Below, one piece after another: positions 26,601-35,300 of a DNA stretch of 64,000 nt. Where the stretch lies: the NCBI RefSeq assembly GCF_004363655.1, contig NZ_SNZH01000008.1, positions 124,001-188,000 on the forward strand, given 5' to 3'. The position numbers and the translations under genes are program-made. The notes under the pieces were generated by a model that did not search any database, was not told the DNA's origin, and worked only from the letters and a program-made list of their open reading frames with translations. The DNA is from Tahibacter aquaticus (GTDB lineage: Bacteria; Pseudomonadota; Gammaproteobacteria; Xanthomonadales; Rhodanobacteraceae). How positions within the stretch are numbered: position 1 is the first letter of the stretch; each line of letters opens with the position of its first letter.

Positions 26601-27101
26601 CCGGCTGGCGCCGAGCGCACCTTCCGCCTGGGGCTGCGCCCGGGGCTGGTGGACGCGGGCTCGGCTCTGCAGGCCACGGCGCGCAACAGCAGCGAGCCGG
26701 CGGCTGTGCCCAAGTCCGCTACGCTGGCCGTGCCGGTAGTCAGCCTCGACACACTGGCCCAGCGCGTGCGCCAGGGCCTGGCCCTGGGCGGCCAGCCGCA
26801 AAGTCTGCTCGCCGATTTCGACCGGGCCATGCAGCACCGCGTCACGGGTTTGCTGGACAGTGCGATCGCCAAACTGCTGGCGGTGTCCGATGCGGTCGAT
26901 ACCGACTGGCGCGACAACGGCAACTTCGCCACGCCGCTGGCCAAGGACTTCGGTCTGCTGATACAGGCGCTGCAGCGCGAAAGCTATCGCCTGATGCTGG
27001 AGTGCGAGGGCGTGCCCACATCGGACGCGCCTGCCGGCAAGGCGCGCAAGACGAGCTGTCCACCACCGGGCGGCGCGTCCGCCGCCCGCGGCGGTGGCTG
27101 A
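23628..27101 (+). CDS. Large secreted protein with SdrD_B-like and amidotransferase-like domains
   Basis: The 1157-aa product opens the five-gene secreted operon. A signal peptide (ALLGMLFLLAGTAQAQS) is followed by beta-sandwich sequence (about 40-460). An SdrD_B/Cna_B-like unit LSGQVFEDLDADGLRDAGEP...DSLGRFVFDALPPGDYSL sits near 468-560, with Ca-binding-type DLDADGLRD. A DUF11-like segment at 610-700 comes next. At about 722-920 is a stretch resembling a class I glutamine-amidotransferase fold (RVLVLLACAGG; LQGFAALLAEAGVEHKI; TLLFGFDLYAAL) without an evident catalytic Cys-His-Glu set. The tail is helical. Domain calls other than SdrD_B are by pattern only. Two ATGs (23628, 23631) follow AAGGAA; either may be used. 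The next gene's ATG is 2 nt beyond the stop. Confidence 0.75.
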   Translation: MMENRNVPRTVLCSLRALLARLALLGMLFLLAGTAQAQSVCAEVKIEIRQTVTLERQAFDATLKIRNGLSLPVEAIKVELRFTDANGVSIPATNNPGDTAARFFFREDGMVDIVGTLDGTATVAAQKTGEAHWLIIPSANAGGVTPDGVAYRVGAKITYRLGEETKTVDVTPDTITVRPQPKIRLDYFLPGPVYGDDPFTPAVEPMLPFTLGVRVWNYGYGRVAKLGIESGQPKIVENRQGLLVDFRILDGFVDAAPAQPSLALDFAAIEAAAARMGRWNMTASLSGRFDEFKATIRHADELGGELTALIRSDDIATHKLIRDVRVDLPGRDGVRDYLAYQNFGDVPKLFESDGGLAPANLGATPVVVAVASLSGGGNTRELSIDAAPDNFVYSRIADPFDGAMTTVRAVREDGRRLAAENAWFSRERNAGGDQWLYYLNLFDHHGAAVGSQGRVRYTLTTDAIAEAPGSLSGQVFEDLDADGLRDAGEPAMSEVEVTLGEAAGPTAALARTRRTDSLGRFVFDALPPGDYSLTVAALAGYSDGQHRAGSAGGEVDGATIRSIHLAAAQEAVGYSFAKSLTPDDKIVTDQSVEVVIAETEHVVGRPFDVIVYAYDPKATRARVELLLPTGAELSEPVVAQDGSTFDGYGTWLTTPPANGRSVLRFKLMLRGSGATTLTATITPVSSNVVDLQLHNNRVDYPLSATAAAPFELELAALPAAPRVLVLLACAGGTSSQSALPAKNLCGTERLQGFAALLAEAGVEHKIAQSDGEFRTELRSGHWNTYWIASGAAAAMSAATNLELAQALLREEWLIADQPRGNPASAAGAVQQLEQYIPVTFIGGLPLAPGGSVTVAESSYLPAGTLQVYGERHGYAIEAPLGGPLGTFDNGATAITQVNRTLLFGFDLYAALQGNPAYRQALWPKLFAATRPPLPTAFPADVLADVQIRLKALTAAVPLTLRAETQQDAHLQSPQPLPGEQGDGFASWSLTVPAGAERTFRLGLRPGLVDAGSALQATARNSSEPAAVPKSATLAVPVVSLDTLAQRVRQGLALGGQPQSLLADFDRAMQHRVTGLLDSAIAKLLAVSDAVDTDWRDNGNFATPLAKDFGLLIQALQRESYRLMLECEGVPTSDAPAGKARKTSCPPPGGASAARGGG

Positions 27102-27102
27102 C

Positions 27103-27963
27103 ATGGCAGCGCTGCGAATCACGCTGCGCCTGGCGGCGGCGCTGGGGCTCGCTGCCTGCGCCGGTGGCGCTGCCGGCGACGGCACGTTGCCGCCTTGCAC
27201 CGCGCGTGCGCCAGCGGCAGCGGCAGTTGCGCACGCGCCAGCGCCGCCGCCAGCGAACGACGCGGCAGCCTGCCTGGTTTCGATGGCGGCACTGCGCCGC
27301 GAGCCCGGCGCGCCGCATCTGCTCGATGCGCGCCGCGGCGGCGGCCTGCGCGCGCCCATTGCGGGCGCGACGCCGGTCGACACTGCCGCGGCCGATGCGC
27401 TGGCCGTGTTCGACAAAGCGGCCAAGCTGCTGCTGGTCGGCGCGGCCGACGAAGTGCGAGCGCTGACCGAGGTCTGTGCACGCTGGCGTGCGCAAGGCCA
27501 TGCCGGTGTACGCGTACTGGCGGGCGGCGTCGAGGCTTTGCCGCCGGCTGCGGCAGCCGCAGCGCCGCCGGCGCCGCCGGTGTTTGTCAGCGCCGGCATG
27601 CTGCAGCGCCAGGCCGCGCTGGCACCCGCCAGCCTGGTTTTCGACGCTGGCACCGATGCGCCGCTGCAGCGCATTGGCCGCGCCGCCAACGTGGCGCGGC
27701 CGGGCGAAGCGCCACGCCATGCCGCCAGGCGCATCGCGCGCGAACTCGCACGCAGCGGCGTGGTGGCCGGTCTCGATCCGCTCATCGTCGTCGTCGCCGA
27801 CCACCGCGCCGCGCCGGCCTGGCGCGAGGCCTGGCAGGCGACGGCATACGCGAATCCACGCTTCTACCTCGGCTCGGATGCCGAATTCAGAGTCGCCCTG
27901 GCGCGCGACGAACGCATGGCGACGGACCGGGGCAAGCCGCTGCCCGGTCCTTGCGATCGATAA
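27103..27963 (+). CDS. Lipoprotein with degenerate, possibly tandem rhodanese-like domains
   Basis: The 286-aa product has a short hydrophobic start ending LGLAAC, a good lipobox. After an Ala/Pro linker, residues about 60-150 read LVSMAALRREPGAPHLLDARRGGGLRAPIAGATPVD...KLLLVGAADEVRALTEVCARWRAQGHAGVRVLAGGVEAL, which follows the rhodanese layout (D-x-R after the second strand, 'pga' loop, closing L-x-GG). The position of the active Cys, after the strand LLLV, is Gly, so sulfur transfer is not expected. A second, weaker copy follows (LVFDAGTDAPLQRIGRAANV...LIVVVADHRAA...FYLGSDAEF). Its role may be structural or as a partner of the large secreted proteins around it. The ATG lies 1 nt after the upstream stop; the next gene starts 25 nt downstream. 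Confidence 0.6.
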   Translation: MAALRITLRLAAALGLAACAGGAAGDGTLPPCTARAPAAAAVAHAPAPPPANDAAACLVSMAALRREPGAPHLLDARRGGGLRAPIAGATPVDTAAADALAVFDKAAKLLLVGAADEVRALTEVCARWRAQGHAGVRVLAGGVEALPPAAAAAAPPAPPVFVSAGMLQRQAALAPASLVFDAGTDAPLQRIGRAANVARPGEAPRHAARRIARELARSGVVAGLDPLIVVVADHRAAPAWREAWQATAYANPRFYLGSDAEFRVALARDERMATDRGKPLPGPCDR

Positions 27964-27988
27964 AGCCTTGACTAGTGGGGAAAGGGAA

Positions 27989-30900
27989 ATGGATATTTTG
28001 CTATGGAAGCCGCTATTGGTACCTTTGCGCGCCATCGGCGCGGCACTGGTGCTGCTCGCCGTCTGCGCCACGGCACCGGTCGCGGCCGCGACCGCGGTGT
28101 CCGGCGCAATCGTCGAGAACACCACCTGGACTGCTGCTGCTTCGCCGTACCGGTTGAGCGGCGAGGTCACCGTAGAGAACGGCGCCAGCCTGCGCGTCGA
28201 GCCGGGCGTAACGCTGCTGATGGAAGCCGGCGCCGGCCTGCGCGTCGTACAGGGCGCGCTGTCGGCACAGGGCACGGCCGCGCAGCCCATCGTCATGACC
28301 TCGGTGCGCGATGTTGCGGGCTCGACGGCAGCGCAGCCGGGCGACTGGGGCCGCCTGACCTTCCATGACGGCACAAACGACGCGAATACCGTGCTGTCGC
28401 ACCTGCGCATCCGCTACGGCAGCGGCGTGGCGATCGAAGCCGCATCGCCGCGTATCGACGATACCGATATCAGCAACCATGCCGCTGCGGCCATCGCGAT
28501 CGACCTGGCCTCCTCGCCGGTCGGCAGCGGCCTCAGTGCGAGCGGCAACCGCATCGACGGCATCCTGGTGCCGGCCGGCGTCGTTGTCGGCGATGTGGCC
28601 TGGCGCCTGAAGGGCATCGCCTACGTCGTCGCCGACGATGCACTGGTCGAGGTCGGCCTGCCGCCGTTCGGCCTGACGCCTGCCATCTTGCAACTGGTTG
28701 CCGGCGATACCGGCAGCCTGAAGATCAACCTGGCCGAACCGGCACCGGCCGGCGGCGCCAGCGTTGCCCTGGACAGCAGTGCGGCGCAGATCGCCAGCGT
28801 CGTATCGCCGGTGATTGTCGCGGAAGGTGCGTACCAGGCCGATGTCAGTGTCAGCGCGCACGCGGCCGGCTCGGCGCAGATCAGCGCTAGTCTGGCTGGT
28901 CATGCCACCGTGCAGGCGACGGTCAGTGTCAGTGCGACGCCGTCCCTGTGGCTGAGCAATCCCGGCGGTTCGCTCGGCGTAGGCCGCAGCCGCAACATTG
29001 TCATTGCCCGCAACGGCGGCAGCGGTGCGCTGGTAGTGAGCCTGAGTACCTCGGACAGCAGCGTGCTGCAGGTACCCGCCAGCGTCACCATCGCCGCAGG
29101 ACAGAGCAGCGCGAGTGTCGAGATCGGCGCCACGTCCGTCGGCTATGCGCTGCTGCGCGCCGAAGCGCCCGGCTACGAAACCGCGCAGACGCAGATCAAC
29201 ACGCATCAACCCTCGATACTGGCGCCCTCGCTCGCCTTCGTGGCCGTGTCCGACAGCCAGACCTTGCAGGTTCGCCTGAGCGATGCAGCACCGGCCGGCG
29301 GCCTCGCGGTTGCCATCGGCAACGCCGACAGTGCCGCGCTGCAGGTGCCGGCCACGGCCAGCGTGCCGGTCGGCGCCGACGCGTTCGACATCGAACTGCG
29401 CAGCCTGCGCACCGTCGCCGGCGAGGTAACGCTGAATTTCTCCGCGCCTGGCTACGCGCCGGCGACAACCAGCGTGGTGATCTACCGGCTGACACCGACC
29501 CTGGGCGACCAGCCGTATTACGTTTTGCCGCAAAATAGCTATGTGGATCTTCCGCTGCAGCTGTCGTCGCCGGCACCCAGCGGCGGCCTGACGGTGGCGC
29601 TGAGCAGCCTGGTGCCGGGCGTAGTCGATATCGTGCCGGCCGAAGTGACCATCGCTGCGGGCCAGACACGCGCGGCGACGCCGGTGCGCATCAAGGCATT
29701 GCAGCAGGGCCAGACCAGCATTCGCCTGCAGGGCGTCGGGCTGGCGCAGGCGAGGAACCTGTACTACCTCGCCGTACGCGCACCGGCGCAGCTGGTGTTT
29801 CCGCAGCAGCAGGAAACGCTGGCGCTGGGCAAAGGGCTGCGCCAGTCGGTGCTGCTGGCGACCTACGGCAGCGGCAGCTACGAGCACCTGCCGTATCCGG
29901 TCAGCGTTGCGCTGGAGAGCAGCGACCCCGCCAGGGTTGCTGTGCCGGCCAGCGTGACGATTCCGGCCGATCGCGGTTATGTCGACATCACGCTGGATGG
30001 CCTGGCTGTGACGACGGCTGCGGTGTCGATCCGTGCCCGTGCGGCGAACGCGGGCGACGGTGTGGCCGATGCGGCGCCGCTGCAGGTCGAAGTGGCCGCG
30101 GCCGCGCTGTCGTTCACCACCGACACGCAGGAGCTGGGCAGCCGTTCCTGGCTGAGCCTGAACTGGAATCGCGCCGGTTCGCTGGCCGGCAGCGGGCGGT
30201 CGTTGCAGCTGGAGATCGTCGAGGCGAATCCCGCCGGCATCGTCGATGGCTTCTACACCGACTGGAACGGCGCCACGGCAGTCAGCAGCACCGATGCCAA
30301 CGGCATCTATCTCGGTGCGCCGCAAATGCCCGGCAGCTTCAAGGTGCGTGCCACGCTGGCCGGCGTCGGCAGCTGGACCTCCGACGCCATCGTCGTCGAG
30401 CAGCCGGCGCTGGTGTTCGATCCCAAGACGCTGCAGCTGGGCCTGGGTCTCACCCGCCAGGACGTGAACCTGCGCACCGAAGTGGCCGGCTACGCACTGG
30501 ACCTGGCCCTGCCCGGCGATTTCGCGCTGAGCAGCAGTGATCCGGACAAAGTGGAAATTGTATCGCTGCGCGACGCCGGCACGGGCCGCAAGCAATTCCA
30601 TGTCCATGCCAAGGCCTTGAGCGGTGCCCAGCCGGTGATGCTCAGCGCCAGCGCCAGCGGCCGCACGACGGCGCAGCTGGCGGTGACGGTGGCGCCGGCT
30701 GCCTTCGCGATCGAGGGACTGGACGGCCTGCGCGTGCTGAGCGCCGGCCGCGACGATTTCCTGCTGCGCTGGGCCGGCAGCGAAGGCCAGACCGCCGCGG
30801 TGGAAACCACGATCGATCTGTCGGTCAGCGATGCGACGGCAGGCGTACTGCCATCGGCGCCGATTACCGATGCCGCCGGCACGGCCCTGACCAGTCTGAG

Positions 30901-32323
30901 CCTCGGCGCCGGCAGCTACGCCAGCGGCTATGCCTATGTGGCGCCGCCGCTGGCACAGGGCAGCTACCGCGTGCGTGCTGCGATAGCCGGCGCTACGGCG
31001 GCCGTGTCCGCGCCGCAGCGCGTCGCAACGTTTTCACAACTCTACTTCTCCTGGTCTGCCCAGCAGCGCGACTACCTGCCACTGGGCCGCGGCCTCGTCG
31101 GCACGGCCTCGCTGTCGCTGAGCGACGCGCCGGCACAGGACTTGACGATACGCCTGGTCAGCCGCGCGCCGGACTGGGTGTCGGTGCCGCCGAGCGTGAG
31201 AGTGCCGGCAGGACAAAGCTATGCCGAATTCGAGGTCAGCGGCATCGAAGTCAGCAGCGATCCCGTGATGATCGATGCCTATGTCGAAGGCATCGCCGAA
31301 CCGGTCGCCAGTTTCGATGCGCAGGTATTCCCCACCAGGCTCGAGCTTTTCGCCTCCGCTGTGCGCGCCATCGGCGGTCCGCCGGACCTGGTCGATGCGA
31401 CATTTGCCTTCGCCTATCCGTGCGCGACCATTCCGCAGCTGAGCAGTCAGGACAAGGCGGCGAGCGTCGAGCTGCCCGAGTGCCGGGGCGAATTCACGCG
31501 ACCGATTGCGCCGGCCAGCATGCCGGTGGAAATCCTCGGCGCCGGCCAGCCGCCCATTGTCGCCGGATTCACCGATACGAACGGCACGGCGGTCAGCAGC
31601 CTGGAATTCGCCGGCATCAACCGCTACAGCGAACCGCTGTTTGCCGCCTCGCCGACCCGGGCCGGCAGCTATCGGGTGCGCGCGCTATGGCAGGGCGAAT
31701 GGATCGAAAGCGACAGCGTCGTCGTCGACACGCCCCAACTCGCCGCAGGCGAAAGCGTGGTGCTGACCAGCCCAGGCCTGCTCAGCCGTTCCCTGCAATT
31801 GGCAGCCGTGATCAATGGCAACCCGGTAAGCCTCAGCGGTCCGGTCGAACTCAGCCTGGCCTGCACCGATGCCGCGATCTGCAGCGTGCCCTCCAGCCTC
31901 GTCATGGAGGCCGGTCACAGCGGCATCGAAGTGCCGGTAACCGGCATCGGCCTGGGCAGCACCACGCTGACCGTCACGGCGCCCGGCCTGTCCATGGCGC
32001 CGGTCCGGATCGAGGTGATCAGGTCCAGGCTCGATGTGCGCGCGTATTCCTCGACGCTTGCGGCTGGCACTAGCGTGCCTTTCGATGTCGACATCTACAC
32101 GCCCGGCGGGTCATCGACCGAAGCGGCCGTGCCTATCGCCGTCGACATCGCCAGCGCCGATCCGGCCGTGGCCAGCACGACACCCCGCATCACCATCGCT
32201 GCCGGCGGCAGCCGCGGCGAAGGCGAGGTGCGCGGCCTGAGCCCGGGTGTCACGGCATTGCTCGCCACCGCGCCGGCTGCGCAAGGGGCCGCCTCATCCA
32301 ACATCACGGTCGAGGGGAACTGA
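27989..32323 (+). CDS. Giant secreted protein: beta-helix plus about nine Ig-like repeats
   Basis: The 1444-aa product starts with a signal peptide (AALVLLAVCATAPVAAA) and a right-handed beta-helix-like region to about residue 235 (VEPGVTLLMEAGAGLRV...GDWGRLTFHDG...LSHLRIRYGSGVAIEAASPRIDDTDISNHA). The rest is made of two repeat types. Type A, about nine copies, is built like 'LSTSDSSVLQVPASVTIAAGQSSASVEIGA..G.A.L.A.APGY' (copies start near nt 28766, 29041, 29311, 29599, 29910, 30526, 31156, 31853, 32143). Type B, three copies near nt 30207, 30808 and 31525, ends 'PGSFKVRATLAG...SDAIVV'. No catalytic residues or C-terminal sorting signal are visible. A surface-exposed or secreted adhesive/structural role is the likely guess. 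The ATG at 27989 follows GGGGAAAGGGAA. Confidence 0.7.
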   Translation: MDILLWKPLLVPLRAIGAALVLLAVCATAPVAAATAVSGAIVENTTWTAAASPYRLSGEVTVENGASLRVEPGVTLLMEAGAGLRVVQGALSAQGTAAQPIVMTSVRDVAGSTAAQPGDWGRLTFHDGTNDANTVLSHLRIRYGSGVAIEAASPRIDDTDISNHAAAAIAIDLASSPVGSGLSASGNRIDGILVPAGVVVGDVAWRLKGIAYVVADDALVEVGLPPFGLTPAILQLVAGDTGSLKINLAEPAPAGGASVALDSSAAQIASVVSPVIVAEGAYQADVSVSAHAAGSAQISASLAGHATVQATVSVSATPSLWLSNPGGSLGVGRSRNIVIARNGGSGALVVSLSTSDSSVLQVPASVTIAAGQSSASVEIGATSVGYALLRAEAPGYETAQTQINTHQPSILAPSLAFVAVSDSQTLQVRLSDAAPAGGLAVAIGNADSAALQVPATASVPVGADAFDIELRSLRTVAGEVTLNFSAPGYAPATTSVVIYRLTPTLGDQPYYVLPQNSYVDLPLQLSSPAPSGGLTVALSSLVPGVVDIVPAEVTIAAGQTRAATPVRIKALQQGQTSIRLQGVGLAQARNLYYLAVRAPAQLVFPQQQETLALGKGLRQSVLLATYGSGSYEHLPYPVSVALESSDPARVAVPASVTIPADRGYVDITLDGLAVTTAAVSIRARAANAGDGVADAAPLQVEVAAAALSFTTDTQELGSRSWLSLNWNRAGSLAGSGRSLQLEIVEANPAGIVDGFYTDWNGATAVSSTDANGIYLGAPQMPGSFKVRATLAGVGSWTSDAIVVEQPALVFDPKTLQLGLGLTRQDVNLRTEVAGYALDLALPGDFALSSSDPDKVEIVSLRDAGTGRKQFHVHAKALSGAQPVMLSASASGRTTAQLAVTVAPAAFAIEGLDGLRVLSAGRDDFLLRWAGSEGQTAAVETTIDLSVSDATAGVLPSAPITDAAGTALTSLSLGAGSYASGYAYVAPPLAQGSYRVRAAIAGATAAVSAPQRVATFSQLYFSWSAQQRDYLPLGRGLVGTASLSLSDAPAQDLTIRLVSRAPDWVSVPPSVRVPAGQSYAEFEVSGIEVSSDPVMIDAYVEGIAEPVASFDAQVFPTRLELFASAVRAIGGPPDLVDATFAFAYPCATIPQLSSQDKAASVELPECRGEFTRPIAPASMPVEILGAGQPPIVAGFTDTNGTAVSSLEFAGINRYSEPLFAASPTRAGSYRVRALWQGEWIESDSVVVDTPQLAAGESVVLTSPGLLSRSLQLAAVINGNPVSLSGPVELSLACTDAAICSVPSSLVMEAGHSGIEVPVTGIGLGSTTLTVTAPGLSMAPVRIEVIRSRLDVRAYSSTLAAGTSVPFDVDIYTPGGSSTEAAVPIAVDIASADPAVASTTPRITIAAGGSRGEGEVRGLSPGVTALLATAPAAQGAASSNITVEGN

Positions 32324-32325
32324 TC

Positions 32326-35300
32326 ATGATGAACTGCATCGATTTGCTGCGCCGCCGCCTCGCTGCCGGCACTGCGCGCACCCTGCTGCTGGCAGGCCTA
32401 TGCCTGGCCGGCCCGGCCAGCCAGGCCGCCAGCCTGCTGGTCGACGACGGCGTCGTGGTCAAGTTCGGCGCGCGCGCCGGCATGGTCGTGCGCAGCGAGT
32501 TGTCGACGGGCGACCAGGTCGTATTTACCAGCCTGAAGGACGACAGCGTGGCCGGCAGCAGCGACGCCGCTGCCGCTTTGCCGTCCCGCGGCGACTGGCG
32601 CGGCGTGCAGGTATCGCCGGCGGTTGTGCCGGAACGGCTGGGTATCGATGGCCTCGACCTGCGCTACGCCGGTGCGGCAGAAAATGCCGCGTTGGATATT
32701 TCTGGAAATTACCTGCTGCGCGGCCTGCGCGTGCGCGACAGCGTACGCGGCATCCGCGTCGGTGCCGGCACGCCGCAGATCAGCGATTCGCTGCTGCTGG
32801 ACAATGGCAGCGCGCTGGAGTCCACCGGCGCGACGCCGTCGATTGCTGCCTCGGAGCTGGTCGGCAATACCTTCGGCGTGCTCAACCAAACGCCTGCCAG
32901 CGTCGTACTGGCGCGCGGCAACTGGTGGGGACATGCCAGCGGCCCTACCGATGCGCAGAACAATCCGGGCGGCAGCGGCGATGCGGTCAGCGCCGGCGTC
33001 GACTACGCCGCCTTCCTCGGTGGCGCACCGCTGCGCGACTGCGCCGTCGCGGTGGCCGACGGCAATACCGTGCGCGTCGAACCCACGGTTCCGCTCACGC
33101 TGAGCTGCCGCAACGCGGTCGAATACCGTTTGGCCGAAAGCACGGATTTCAGCGGCGTCGACTTCGCGCCGATGGTGGCGACGGTGGAATTCCTGCTCAG
33201 TCCTGCCGCGGGCACGAAACAGATCCACGCGGAATTCCGCTCCGCGGCCGGCATCAGCCGCGTCGTCAGCCTGGCCCAGGCGCTGCAGTATTCGCCTGGC
33301 CTGCCGGTGGTCGAGATCCTTGCACCGGCAGCGAATGCCACGCTCGGCGCCGACGCGGAATTCAGTGTTTCGGCCAGCGATGCCAGCGGCATCGTCGCGG
33401 TGGAACTGCATGTCGGCGACCGCCTGCTCGCCAACGACAGCCAGCCGCCGTATGCAGCGAATATCGTCGTGGCCGAATTCGCCAGCGGCGACTATGTGCT
33501 CAAGGCGGTCGCGCGCAGCCAGCGCGGCCAGGTCAGCGAAGCGACGCGCAGCATCCGCATCCAGAACGGCACGCCCGACAGCGAGCCGCCGCTGATCGGC
33601 GACGCCCGCTTCGGCGCCGACAGCCTGGCCATTTCGGGTACGACAGCGCTGAGCGCACCGGGCCAGCTGCGTTTTGCGGTCAGCGACGCGTCCGGCGTGA
33701 GCAGCGCGCGTGCCGCGCTCGACGGCGTGCCACTGGCCGGGGCGAGTTTCGACGGCGAGCACTACACCGCCTTCGTTGCCTTCGACGGCGTTGCCAACGG
33801 CGCGCATACCTTCGTGCTGGAAGCGACTGACGCGTCGGGCAATCGCGCCACGCAGGCCCATGCGGTCACGCTGGCCATGCCGGCGCCGCTGCCACCGCAG
33901 ATTCTCGCGCCGCTGGACGGCACCGTCGGCCAGGCCCTGGTCGCGGTATCGGGCAGTGCCCAGCCGGGCAGCAAAGTACAGATGTATCTCAATGGCAGTG
34001 CGGCCGGTCCGCTGCTGCCGGTCGGTGCCAACGGCCTGTTCGGCGCCAGCGTCAGCCTGCCCGGCGAAGGCGGTCACCAGATCCATGCCACCGCCGCCAA
34101 CGACCGCGGCACCAGCGCGGCCAGTACCCTGGTGCTGATCAACTATGCCGTGCCGGCACCGACCGTGCTGATCACGGCACCGTCCGAAGCGGCCCGCCTG
34201 TCCGACGATGTGGACATTGTCGCCGCGGCGATCGATCCGGTCGGCCTGGCCTCGGTCGCGTTCACCGTCGACGGGGCGCTGCGGCATACCGCAACCCAGC
34301 CGCCGTATAGCTGGCGCTGGCCGCTGGCTGGTGTTGCCGACGGCGAGCACCGCATCGAAGTGGCAGCCACCAGCACGGTCGGAAAAACCACGACGGCCAG
34401 CCGCCGGGTCACGGTGGCCAGGGCCGCAGAACCGCCGGCACCGCCGCAGACGGCGTATACCGGCGTCGTGCTCGATGCCTTGCCGGCAGCGAGCTACGGC
34501 GAGCAGGACATCGTGATCAGCGGCCGCTCGGTAGCACGCAGCGACGGCGCGGCGCTGCCCAACAGCCTGCTGCGCCTGGTGCTGTCGGTCGGCGGCTTCC
34601 AGCGCAAGATCAATGTCGTGACCGATGCGCAGGGCGACTTCCGTTTCGTGTTCAAGCCTCAGCCCAGCGACGCCGGCATGTTCGGCGTATCGGCCAATCA
34701 TCCGGACGAGGCGGTCAAGCCGACGCAGAAGAACTACACGATCAGCCGGGTCAGGCTCAGCCCCGGCGACTACAACCTGCATGCGGCGCGCACGGTAAGT
34801 ACGCCGGTGCGGCTGCAGGCATCGACCGGTGCGGGCGAAGGCATCCGCGGTTTCCGTCTGGCCATCGAAGCGGCCGAACAGCCTGGCGGCGCCCTGCCGC
34901 CCGGCCTCAGCGTAACCCTGCCGCCAGCGCAGGATATTGCGTCCAACGGCAGTATCGACCTCGATGTGCGCGTACTCGCGGCGCTGCAGAGCGGCGATAC
35001 CGGCGTCATTGTGCTGAGTGCCTACGCGGCCGACAGCGGTAATGCAAAACGCGGCAAAGTGAACATCAACTACCGCCTGAGCGATCCGCAGCCGTCGCTG
35101 TGGCCATCGCCCGCCGCACTGTCGAGCGGGGTCAAGCGCGGCCAGCAGGTGACCGAGACGGTAACGCTGAAAAACCGCGGCGCGCTGACCGCGCAAGCCG
35201 TCACCGCGCAACTGGTCGAGGCCAGTCCCGGTGCCGGCGTGCCGGGCTGGATCAGCCTCAGCTCGGGCGGCCAGCTCGGCGACATCGACATCGGCGCCAG

